This document shows positions 25,785 to 36,216 of a stretch of 64,000 bases of DNA, one piece after another. Made by a program: the position numbers and the translations under genes. The notes beneath the pieces are model-generated. The model was not told the origin of the DNA, ran no database searches, and was given only the letters and a program-made list of their open reading frames with translations. The stretch comes from Ashinkailepas kermadecensis. Taxonomy: Eukaryota; Arthropoda; Thecostraca; Neolepadidae. Numbering within the stretch: position 1 is the stretch's first letter; each line of letters begins with the position of its first letter. The DNA lies in contig JAOTOM010004376.1 in the NCBI GenBank assembly GCA_034440615.1, positions 186,001 through 250,000 on the forward strand. The letters are read 5' to 3'.

Positions 25785-25990
25785 ACCGACGACATATAGC
25801 TGAGTGTGCTAGCAGACCGACGACATAGAGCTGAGTGTGATAGCAGACCGACGACATAGAGCTGAGTGTGCGAGCAGACCGACGACATAGAGCTGAGTGT
25901 GATAGCAGACCGACGACATAGAGCTGAGTGTGATAGCAGACCGACGACATAGAGCTGAGTGTGATAGCAGACCGACGACATAGAGCTCAG
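25785..25990. repeat. 31-bp array, about 7 copies
   Basis: The unit is GACCGACGACATAGAGCTGA followed by GTGTGATAGCA. Copies are nearly identical. Confidence 0.92.
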
Positions 25991-26239
25991 TCACTATATA
26001 CATAGACATAGAGCTAGCAAATTGGGAGCGCGGGATCGAGTGTGGCGGGAAAACCGGGGACGCGAGACCGAGCATGGCGGGGAAACCGGGGACACGTGGC
26101 ACGTGGTCAAGTGTGACGGTCACAGGGGACACAGGGTCCCGGCTGCAGGAACAGTTCCCGAGACAGGTGCAGCTGTTTTGGAGAGTGGGCGTAGCGGGAG
26201 TTACGGACGGTCTGAGATACCCAGACGCACGGCTCGCGG

Positions 26240-26500
26240 TGAGCGGGACTGCTACGACAAGCAGGACACACAACACCCAACGGGGCTGCCACGACAGGCA
26301 AGCCGCACAGCGTCTGGCGCAGCTGCTATGGCAAGCAGGCGAGCGGGGCTGCTGCGACCAGCAGAGCACACAGCGCCTGGCGGGGCTGCTACGGCAAGCA
26401 GGCCGCACAGCGCCTGGCGGGACTGCTACGGCAAGCAGGACACACAGCGCCTGGCGGGGCTGCTACGGCAAGCAGGCCGCACAGCGCCGGCGTGTCGGCG
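26240..26500. repeat. 37-bp array just inside netrin intron 1
   Basis: Units contain CAGCGCCTGGCGGGGCTGCT and ACGGCAAGCAGGCCGCA. Starts at 26371, 26408, 26445 and 26482 are exactly 37 bp apart; units further left are degenerate. The nearest unit ends about 25 bp from the netrin donor. Confidence 0.9.
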
Positions 26501-26514
26501 CCGATCCGACTGAC

Positions 26515-27598
26515 CTTTGCACTCGTTGGCGGCCTGCGCCGTGGCGCGCCCCCACGGCCGGTCGAAGTGGAACGGCTTGCAGCGTTCGCAGTCGCGTCCG
26601 GCCGTGTTGTGCCGGCAGGCGCAGACCAGCCGGCCGGCCGCGTCGGCCACGCAGCGCGACGCGTGGCCGTTGCACTTGCAGCGGCCGCCGACGCTCAGGT
26701 CGGACACGGCGTAGAACTCGCCGCCCGGCTGGCGCGCCGACTCGCCGCCTCCGGCGCCGTCGCCGGCGCCGCTGCCGTTGCGGCCGACGTCGGCGATGCT
26801 GTTGCCGGTGCCGGTGCCGGCGGCGGCGCGGCGCGGCGCGCGCAGCCGCGTCAGCTGGACGCGCACGTCGGTGGCCGTGATCCAGTCCTGCAGGATGGGG
26901 CTGTGCTCCAGCTGGTAGGCGCTGGGCCGGCCCTCGAGTGTGCTGAACGCGACGCGGCCGCCGGCCAGCCGGCCGCCGGCGGCCGGCTGGTCGCACAGCG
27001 GCTCCTGCTCGTTGGCGCGCGTGATGGCGGCGCGCGCCGGCCGGCCGAACACGCGCCGGCACTCGGAGCTGTAGTACTGGAACGGCTGCCACGTGCGGCC
27101 GTAGTCCATCGACTTGAAGATGGCGAGGGAGTCGGGCCGGCGGCCGCAGAACTGCAGGCTGATGTAGGTCAGCTCGTACTTCTTGCCGAGCGACAGCGTC
27201 AGCGTGACAGTGGCGGACGCGTTGGCCGGCAGCGCGGCGCTCTGCCAGCAGCTGAGGTTGCTCGGGTTGTTGAGGTCGGTCAGGTGGGCGGCCGGGTGGG
27301 CGCGCGCCGGCGTGGCCGCGTCGCAGATCTGGCACTCGGCCGGCTCGCCGGATCCGGAGCCGGAGCCGGCCGCCGGCCGCGTGCACAGCTGCTCGGGCCG
27401 CGCGCCGCACGTCGACGACGCGGCGATCGGCTGGCCGAACGCGGCGTTGACGAAGTCGGGCACGCAGCGGCGCGGCCGGCGCAGCGCGTCGTCCACGCAC
27501 GGGTCGGCCGGCGGCAGGTCGGCGGCGAACATCTGCATCTGCAGCAGGGTGGCGCGCGCCGCCGCCGCCAGCGTCAGCAGCGTCAGCAGCGCGTGCAT
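26515..27598 (-). CDS. Netrin, first coding exon (signal peptide, laminin N-terminal domain VI, first laminin-EGF repeat)
   Basis: Netrins are secreted laminin-related guidance cues that act through DCC/frazzled and UNC-5 receptors. The exon encodes 361 codons plus one base. It opens with a hydrophobic signal peptide (about residues 1-16). Hallmarks of domain VI follow: [60 protein letters not shown] and [20 protein letters not shown]. The EGF-1 part begins [13 protein letters not shown] and ends in ANEC-K. The Met at 27598 is the first after an in-frame TGA (27716-27718) and its context is GGCAGCATGC. The donor reads CAAAG|GTCAG at 26515/26514 in phase 1, so the next codon starts with G, as the family's CxACNCN wording needs. 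A Gly/Ser/Arg-rich insert sits just before the YAVSDL motif. The exon is extremely GC-rich. Later exons were not found in the window and must lie outside it or beyond a very long intron. Netrin identity is firm; the paralog is not resolved. Confidence 0.95.
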
Positions 27599-27718
27599 GC
27601 TGCCGCCGCGCGGAGGCGTCCGCGTAACGGGCCGGGTCGGGTTTATGGACGGCCTGAGGTCGGGGCAGGCGCACGGGTCGAAGCACCGGTGTCGGCAGGT
27701 GGGCGGGGAGAGGGTTCA

Positions 27719-28489
27719 CATGTGTAACTCAGGATGACCGGTTGTGGGTGGTGTGTGACACAGGGTTGCGATAGCCGTTCGCCAAATCCCAGCTACTGTG
27801 TTGGTAGCTGTCACACGACGTCCGAGTCCTTCCCTCGGAGAAAATGTCTCACACCGAATATCCAATCCAACCAATCTGACCAAATCGGCCTGTATTGTCT
27901 GTCGGGATCGAGTCCGGCTCACCTAGCACCTACGTCGCACCCCAGTCCACGGGCATGTCAAATCAACAGCGGGTATCTGTCGGCTGTTCATCGATATCAC
28001 AACAAGGTCCACTCTCAGACCCGAGTCTTCCAGAACGCTCCGTGTGGCCCGAGAGGCGCGCGCCCGTCCCGCTCAGCGCGCGTCGGCACCGACGCGTCAA
28101 CACTGTCTCAGCACGCGGCGCGCCACCGGAATGTCCACCGCACGCACTCCCCTCGCAACAGCACGGCGCACACTGGTCCTAGCTCTCGGCGCCGGGCGAC
28201 CAGATCAGCCGCCGCCGGTGGCGCCGCCCTGGCGGCCGCCGCGCCAACCACGTCCAGGCGGCTCCGTTTAATTGGGTTTTTGTTGCGTCAGTATCACCTC
28301 TGATACAAGCAACCGCCGCAGCCTGCTTGACCGCATGAGGGTGGTGGAGGTGGGTGGGGTGGTGGTAGAAGGGGGGGGGCACTTCCTGTCGGCGCCTTGT
28401 CGAAAGTACCGCGCCGAGAGAACGGGGAGGGCCTCTCCGGCGGCCGGTCCAAAACCAACGAAGCGGCCGCCGCCGTTTCCGCCCTTCTG
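27719..28489 (-). other. Netrin 5' flank and probable leader/promoter region
   Basis: No clear TATA box or upstream coding exon is visible. An in-frame stop at 27716-27718 ends the coding potential upstream of the netrin Met. The region is GC-rich from about 28030. Confidence 0.4.
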
Positions 28490-29885
28490 AGGCTCTTCTA
28501 CCTGATCTGAAGACAGCGCCCCCGGCGGGGCAGACGCGCACATCACTCAGGAAGACGTTACTACACGGCGCCACAACAATGTGCCGCGACTACCCCCCCC
28601 TTCCGGCACCGACGGCAAGACGTCACTACACGGCGCCACAACAATGTGCTGCGACTACCCCCTTCCGACCCCCCTTCCGGCACCGACGGCAAGACGTCAC
28701 TACACGGCGCCACAACAATGTGCTGCGACTACCCCCCCCCCTTCCGGCACCGACGGCAAGACGTCACTACACGGCGCCACAACAATGTACTGCGACTACC
28801 CCCCCCCCCCCCCTTCCGGCACCGACGGCAAGACGTCACTACACGGCGCCACAACAATGTGCTGCGACTACCCCCCCCCCCTTCCGGCACCGACGGCAAG
28901 ACGTCACTACACGGCGCCACAACAATGTACTGCGACTACCCCCCCCCCTTCCGGCACCGACGGCAAGACGTCACTACACGGCGCCACAACAATGTACTGC
29001 GACTCCCCCCCCCTTCCGGCACCGACGGCAAGACGTCACTACACGGCGCCACAACAATGTACTGCGACTACCCCCCCCCCTTCCGGCACCGACGGCAAGA
29101 CGTCACTACACGGCGCCACAACAATGTACTGCGACTACCCCCCCCTTCCGGCACCGACGGCAAGACGTCACTACACGGCGCCACAACAATGTACTGCGAC
29201 TACCCCCCCCCCTTCCGGCACCGACGGCAAGACGTCACTACACGGCGCCACAACAATGTACTGCGACTACCCCCCCCCCTTCCGGCACCGACGGCAAGAG
29301 ACCCCCCCCCCTTCCGGCAAGACGTCACTACACGGCGCCACAACAATGTACTGCGACTACCCCCTCCCCCCCTTCCGGCACCGACGGCAAGACGTCACTA
29401 CACGGCGCCACAACAATGTACTGCGACTACCCCCCCCCCCCCCTTCCGGCACCGACGGCAAGACGTCACTACACGGCGCCACAACAATGTGCTGCGACTA
29501 CCCCCCCCCCCTTCCGGCACCGACGGCAAGACGTCACTACACGGCGCCACAACAATGTACTGCGACTACCCCCCCCCCTTCCGGCACCGACGGCAAGACG
29601 TCACTACACGGCGCCACAACAATGTACTGCGACTACCCCCCCCCCTTCCGGCACCGACGGCAAGACGTCACTACACGGCGCCACAACAATGTACTGCGAC
29701 TACCCTCCCCCCCCCCCTTCCGGCACCGACGGCAAGACGTCACTACACGGCGCCACAACAATGTACTGCGACTACCCCCTCCCCCCCTTCCGGCACCGAC
29801 GGCAAGACGTCACTACACGGCGCCACAACAATGTACTGCGACTACCCCCCCCCTCCCCTTCCGGCACTGACGGCAAGTCGTCACA
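28490..29885. repeat. About 55-65-bp array with variable C tracts, upstream of netrin
   Basis: About 21 copies of GACGTCACTACACGGCGCCA then CAACAATGTACTGCGACTAC, a run of 6-13 C, and TTCCGGCACCGACGGCAA. Only the C run varies much. The array lies about 0.9-2.3 kb upstream of the netrin start codon. Confidence 0.95.
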
Positions 29886-30779
29886 GACCGGGGGTAGTTC
29901 ACCAGCGGGCTGGGTTTGAAGTCTGGAGTAGTCGTGTAACGTAGCCGGCCAAACTCGTCGACTTTGATTGCGGGCGTGTTCTGACTTGTGTTTGAAGTGT
30001 GTCTGCCAATGATTCTTGTCTCGTGCAGCTGGGTTTTTGCTTTTTCTGACGCTGACGTCACCAGTCCACACTCGGCTGTTTTCTGACGGTGAGGTCACCA
30101 GTCCCACTCGGCTGTTTTCCGGCCTCCATAGCATCAATGCTGTCATGGCAAACAATTTCACCTCAGAATACTCTGGCCAATAATTCACAAATCTGAATGC
30201 CTTAAATATAATTGTATGCGTCATGAGAACGCCCTTGGACATATTCAGATGTGTTTAGTCATACGTGAGATAGTGAGATATCACATTACCACGACTTCTT
30301 TGCACCAAGTGCCTCATCTCTCATGTTATATTAGTTGAAACAAGATGTCCTAATAACCATGGATACATAAATTACATTCGGCTATTTAGAGTAGGGGAAT
30401 TAAACTAGAAGTGGATCTCTGGAAAGCAAATATTTCGGAATCCAGGAGACGAATTTCAATAGTTATGGTGCCACTAGGTTCCCCGATTTGTTTCCATCGT
30501 GTTTGATACAATTAACAGTTCTCGTGCTGCAGCTAGGAGGCATGGCTAAAGCAGTTCCATACAATATAGTGAAGACAGAATGAAGAACGGCATTGGAAGT
30601 TGTTATCTAGCTGGCCCCACTCGCCTGGGGAATAGGGGATGAAGATAGAGCTTGCCTCCGGCCTGGCTCTCGGCCTCCACAAGCAGGAGCGGATCCAAGG
30701 GGTGGGTAGAGGGCAGGTGTCCCCCACCCCACCCCATGAAGAGACGACGCCACTCTGAGTGGAAGAAAGCGCCACACTC
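29886..30779. other. No gene recognised
   Basis: A small direct repeat at about 30043-30118 (TGACGTCACCAGTCC / TGAGGTCACCAGTCC with CACTCGGCTGTTTTC) is the only structure seen. Confidence 0.5.
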
Positions 30780-30945
30780 TGGACGCTCGAGTGTATGAGT
30801 GCTCGAGTGCATGAGTGCTCGAGTACATGAGTGACCGAGTCCATGAGTGCTCGAGTACATGAATGCTTGAGTGCATGAGTGCTCGAGTGCATGAGTGCTC
30901 GAGTGCATGAGTGCTCGAGTGCCCGAGTCCTTGAATGCTCAGCAG
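30780..30945. repeat. 16-bp array (GAGTGCTCGAGTGCAT)
   Basis: About 10 copies built on an 8-bp half unit, with AGTACATG variants. Confidence 0.88.
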
Positions 30946-31314
30946 AAGGCGCCACTCTGAGTAGAAAAGCCACATTCGGGGAATTCGACTCCAGACTCCA
31001 GGGACATCCGGGACTGCAGGAACACTCGAATGCGCTCCGTTGACATTGTCTCAATCAATGACGTCTCTCCAGGGCACCCCTCCAGACGATTGCTTCCACA
31101 AGGTACGAATCCTTGATCCCCTGTCCATAGGGTATTGAGTCCAGAGCAGTATTGGAGATTGGGGATAAAACTCAAGATATCCCCAAAGTTCAGGCAGCTA
31201 AACGTGCTGCCTGTGGCTCTTATACTTACCAGAAATGTTTTAGCTTGTCGATAAAACAGCAAACATTGCTCTTGTATTACTTTCCTTTCGCTGCCTTCAT
31301 AACAGGATGGCGTC

Positions 31315-31387
31315 TCTCCCCTCTCTCTCTTTCTTTCTCACTCTCACTCACTCTCTTTCCCTCTCTCCCTCCTCTCTCTCTCTCTCT

Positions 31388-31455
<68 letters not shown>
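31315..31455. repeat. (CT)n microsatellite
   Basis: About 140 bp, interrupted at its left side and pure on its right. Confidence 0.96.
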
Positions 31456-31456
<1 letters not shown>

Positions 31457-31969
31457 GCGTTGTTATTTAATTGGGAGCTTTTCGACTCGTGCCATGTCGG
31501 ATCTCTGATCTCTGACAAGACAGACCTTTCACCTCTGCTATGATATTGAACAGCACTGACCGGAAATGACGCCAGGGACTGCAGTATCTGCCGTGTTTGT
31601 TTGTAAGTGGCTGAACCACGTGGAGAACGATGCCAACGGTAAACCTGCGTGCGTCACGGCCAGCATTTTGTTTAGAAGCACAATACGTGAACGCATCAGT
31701 GGAGTGAAGGACGCGAATTGGTGAACAATTGTTGCATACTCTGACTTCTTTAGGTTCTGACTTTTCAGCTGTATCTTCTTCATTCTTAATAACCACAGAC
31801 CAACTCAAACAATGCCAATATGAGACACCTGCCGAAGGGAATAACAATAGTACCGCAATCATCGGTAGTTGGAAATCATTTTACTGCATTTAGTGACAAA
31901 CTAACTGTTTGTTTATGTGTTTGTTTTCTGCTTTTCTGGTGGGGCTCTACAAAGCACCAGCTGTGGCTT

Positions 31970-31983
31970 TTATTTTTTTTTTT

Positions 31984-32065
<82 letters not shown>

Positions 32066-32066
32066 A
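31970..32066. repeat. T-run, (TA)n, (TG)n compound microsatellite
   Basis: T tract, about 58 bp of TA and about 20 bp of TG, next to a tRNA-derived SINE. Confidence 0.95.
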
Positions 32067-32084
32067 CATAGCTCCACTTGCCTC

Positions 32085-32185
32085 TGACCCTGGCTGGAAG
32101 GATAGGCATCAGGGGAATCGAACCATGCATCTCCTCTCCGGTTTCCCAGAAGTTAACCCTAACCACTAAGCTACCGATGTCCTGT
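32085..32185 (-). mobile_element. tRNA-derived SINE, second type
   Basis: The minus strand reads GGTAGCTTAGTGGTTAGGGT (A box) and 30-40 bases later GGTTCGATTCC (a perfect B box). The sequence follows a T/TA/TG microsatellite on the plus strand, which could be its tail. It differs from the tRNA-Val-like family. Confidence 0.6.
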
Positions 32186-32579
32186 GATCAATTTGGAATA
32201 TAGCAATACAGACGTCGATTTGCCCAATGAAAACGTTGACTTCCCTAGACTTTAAGAGCGGACATCACCGAGGCGAAGAAGAGAGCTGAATAGTTGTCAT
32301 GACACGTCACGGATGGGCGGTGGAACATGCCGTCCAGCTCTCACCATAGGCTCCCACTTCCCAGCCGTGGGAGACGGCGCGATTTGTCGCCCAGCTGTAT
32401 GGAATCCGTGTCACACGGTGGCCGTGGCTCGCTATTTACACCAGGAATCCTCTCGCGTCACGTCACGTCACGTGACTTGGCGTCACTTCGTGACACGCAT
32501 CACTTCTCGCAGCTCATTCGCATCACGCGAGTGCTGCTCACACCGGTGACTCATCGAGATATTTCGGTCTCCCGCTGTT

Positions 32580-32672
32580 TAGACTGCTGTTGTTGGCACT
32601 GCTGTTGCTGCTGCTGTTGGTGCTGCTGTTTAGGCTGCTGCTGTTTGGGATGCTGCTGTTGATGCTGTTGAG
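32580..32672. repeat. Imperfect CTG/TGTTGCTG repeat
   Basis: TGCTGTTG-type trinucleotide repeat. The minus strand would read as a Gln run, but there is no surrounding gene. Confidence 0.85.
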
Positions 32673-32767
32673 GAGCCCATTTCTCCACCCTCGCCGACAA
32701 GGTTAACTTTGCTCCTAATTGTCCTTCAGCCTTAACGTGGGCCCCATGCCCACCACGCTCCCCCACC

Positions 32768-33210
32768 AACGCTGGGGAGCAGCAGAGGCTGAGACACGCA
32801 CTACCCACAGCGGGAGCAAACACAAACACCAAGCAGCAGAGGCTGAGACACGCACCACCCACAGCGGGAGCAAACACAAACACCAAGCAGCAGAGGCTGA
32901 GACACGCACCACCCACAGCGGGAGCAAACACAAACACCAAGCAGCAGAGGCTGAGACACGCACTACCCACAGGGGAGCAAACACAAACACCAAGCAGCAG
33001 AGGCTGAGACACGCACTACCCACAGCGGGAGCAAACACAAACACCAAGCAGCAGAGGCTGAGACACGCACTACCCACAGCGGGAGCAAACACAAACACCA
33101 AGCAGCAGAGGCTGAGACACGCACTACCCACAGCGGGAGCAAACACAAACACCAAGCAGCAGAGGCTGAGACACGCACTACCCACAGCGGGAGCAAACAC
33201 AAACACCAAA
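32768..33210. repeat. 54-bp array, 8 copies
   Basis: The unit is GCAGCAGAGGCTGAGACACG, CACTACCCACAGCGGGAGCA, AACACAAACACCAA. One copy has 53 bp (a G is missing at about 32972). The period keeps frames open on both strands. Confidence 0.93.
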
Positions 33211-34674
33211 GAAAGCAATGTTCTGAAATATCCTACTACCGCCGTCTATTGCTGGTGGGAAGGAGTGGTTGGTGTGTGCCGGGTCAGTGGCAGCGACTGC
33301 TGAAGTTTGGTGCAATGCGAGTTGTTATGTGTTCGTATCGCACCTCCAGATACTGGTGCGGGAATTTGGCCGTCATAACGTGACCTAAACGGCTGTGTAG
33401 TCGGCAGATGACCTGACTCGCCCCCGGGCGGGAGCTACGTCGGGGTCGCCAGTACGGATCGCCGTGTTTCCAAAACTATTCTCGGTAGACACATACCACC
33501 AGAAGTGCAATAAACATAGCTTCGGTGGCAAAATGTCCAGTAAGTTATCCTTCTGAACGTACAGCCCAGTGAAGTGAAAATGTATTCCAAGCGAGCACGA
33601 AGCCCAAGAGAGTCGACCACTGTGCGTGTAGCAGAGAGGTTCATCTGGACCGCTCTGCCGGCTCGCGTCGGGTTCGACCGCCCACGTTTGAAACTGTAGT
33701 ATTATATATTTTGTTGCAGCGTTTCGCGTTTTGATTGCTTCACTTGGAGCGAGATGTGTAGTTTAGGTTTAATTTGTACTATTTTTTATCTTGATAGTAT
33801 TCGCAATGTGTGCTTAAGTCTTTGCTCAAACAGAGGTTTGTGCGGTTTTTCCGTTGGCGGCCAACTTTCGATACCGGTCCACGGCGTAATATAGCATCCT
33901 AAGTTCTAAATTTCACGCTGGGAACTAGATCTGCTCTTTTCATGTTAATATCTCCCAACGGTCAACACAATAATCCCCTTGAAGTATCATTAACCCGTGC
34001 TAAAATAAAACATTCCGCGCGTGCTAAAACAAAACATTGCGGTGACATTCCTCCGTGCGGGCATCCCACAATGCATGATCGCAGCGGACTCCCTCCCTCC
34101 TACTCAGCCACTGCCGGTTGACCTTGTGACGTCATGCACCACGTGACCAGCATGCCCCAGAGCCTGGCGGTCTCAGATGTAGGCCGCCCCTCATGCTTGA
34201 GGGCTGTGTGTGGTATATGTGGTATATGTGGTATATACTCAGTATATATGGTATATACTGAGCGGGATGCCTGTCAGACGTAACGACCGTGACGCGACGT
34301 CACACACATTATAATCAGACAATTTGACGAAGTGTATTTATAAGTTTACGATACGCTGCAGGCCTGCACGACCTGTGCCGACCGTAACTGTCCGGAGCGT
34401 GTAGTAGCGGTCGGTGCGCCAATTCCCTTCCGCGGCTTGGTGCCGATCCTCTGCCTTCAGCAGGGGAGTCCCACGGTACGCCGACCTCTTACACTCGCTT
34501 GTTCAATGCCTCTAATGGTGCCTTTAATGCTGTTATAACAATGCATATATTCCAGCCCTACTGTCACCCTTACGAGCAACATCTTTAAATCACTTTTAGT
34601 CTTCATGCAGCGTGTTTTATTGTTGTTGAAGCGATACTTGCGGCGGATTTCCTGCCGGCGACCAGCTTGCAACC
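33211..34674. other. No gene recognised
   Basis: TGTGGTATATGTGGTATATA and palindromic TATATACTCAGTATATATGG lie at 34210-34262. No coding signal is visible. Confidence 0.5.
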
Positions 34675-34828
34675 ATGTTACGCGGTGCTACGCGGTGTTA
34701 CGCGGTGCTACGCAGTGTCACGCGGTGCTACAGTGTTACGCGGTGCTACGCTGTGCTACGCGGTGCTACGCTGTGCTACGCGGTGTTGCACAGTGCTATG
34801 TGGTGTTACGCGGTGTAGTGCAGTACTT
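34675..34828. repeat. 10-bp array (GCTACGCGGT)
   Basis: About 15 copies with GTTACGCGGT and GCTACGCTGT variants. Confidence 0.9.
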
Positions 34829-34984
34829 CAAGTTCTAATTTTACCAACTCAGAACCAGATCCGCTCTCTGTGTTTCGATGTTTACCAGCTTTCATCACAA
34901 CATCTCCCCTGAAGTAGAAGGAATGTTCCGCATCCCAAATTACCTCAGCTCTGCATGCACGGTTGTGGGCGCTGACTGCACACC

Positions 34985-35095
34985 GACAATGTGTCCGTGA
35001 TTGACACGTCCGTGATTGACACGTCCGTGATTGACACGTCCGTGATTGACACGTCCGTAATTGACACGTCCGTGATTGACACGTCCGTGATTGAC
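34985..35095. repeat. 15-bp array (GTCCGTGATTGACAC), 7 copies
   Basis: Nearly perfect copies; one has GTAATT. Confidence 0.93.
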
Positions 35096-35727
35096 ATGCA
35101 CCATTATCGGTGCCGTATACCGGCGTGGCTACGGCCATGCCCATTGCCCGGCGGAACGTGTCGACTTCAGGTCAGCATGGCTGTGGGTTGTGGCATCATC
35201 TGGCACATGACGGCGGTCTTGTAACTTGCTTTGCCACGATTAGTTCAGATCGCGAATGTGCTGTCCCGATGTTCCATTTCTGGGAAACAAACGGTTTCGT
35301 GGCACACGTAAAGCGCTTGACATGTGCCTTGTGGGATGGACCGCGACACGACAGAACATGGCATTGTGCCAGAGGTGCACAAGGCAGCAAATGTTGAGAC
35401 GGACAGTCGGGTCAGGAAGTCTGTTCAAGACCGGCGGACTTTTTTGACTGTACACAATACAATACAGACGTACAGACACGGATTACAGTTAGGTGTTCAC
35501 AATCCCATATACAACCTTATCATTCGGCCTCATAGTTTTGCCGCCAATAGTACAGGATGTGTCGAGTGGGCCACACGCACTTTGTTGTTTTTGGCATGCC
35601 AGCAAATCCGGAGAAAGGGTAGGTGGCGCATTGACAAAATTAACTACATATTAGGTATCTTTTATTCGATGGAACAGATATGTGCTCATGATCTTCAAGG
35701 CTCCTTTTTCGATAGAGAAAAAGAACT

Positions 35728-35772
35728 AGTCGTATATATATATATATATATATATATATCTATATATATATA
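35728..35772. repeat. (TA)n microsatellite
   Basis: About 45 bp of TA with one interruption. Confidence 0.93.
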
Positions 35773-36077
35773 GTAAATATCGTACGAATCTACTTTTATA
35801 TAGGAGTGCGTAGCTGATGACACTGAACCTGATTTTGCGTTTCATATTTCATTTCTTGCAGTAAGTGTAAAACATGGAATTGTTTTCTTCATTGAGCTAT
35901 TAAACCAGCGATGAAACATCAAACGTCGTCTAGTACTACCACTTCATCGATTCATCACCGCAATCCTAATTAATTCATGTTGTCATCTATATGTTGAACG
36001 CGAGATCTCAATCTGAACCTGGCTAAACAACACAGGAAGCCACATGCCTAGGCACTTAGATACTTGCATGCTCCTCT

Positions 36078-36216
36078 GGTTCGAGAAGTGTGATACTGAG
36101 CGAGAAGTGTGATACTGAGACTGAGAAGTGTGAACTGGCGAGAAGTGTGATACTGAGCGAGAAGTGTGATACTGAGCGAGAAGTGTGATACTGAGCGAGA
36201 AGTGTGATTCTGAGCG
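36078..36216. repeat. 19-bp array (GAGAAGTGTGATACTGAGC)
   Basis: About 7 copies, one of them shortened. Confidence 0.92.

Noticed and set aside
26492..27727. Long open frames antisense to, and in other frames of, the netrin exon (411 and 418 codons)
   Set aside because: The region is so GC-rich that stops are rare in every frame. Only the minus frame from 27598 has domain signatures.
28579..29944. Three overlapping frames of 430-446 codons
   Set aside because: All are translations of the G/C-tract array and change frame whenever the C run changes length.
32551..32672. Poly-Gln protein on the minus strand
   Set aside because: The Gln run is a trinucleotide repeat joined to the 54-bp array translation, with no domain on either side.
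32719..33303. 194-codon AEAETRTTHSGSKHKHQ repeat frame
   Set aside because: The 54-bp period keeps it open; a 53-bp copy shifts it, and the opposite strand is equally open.
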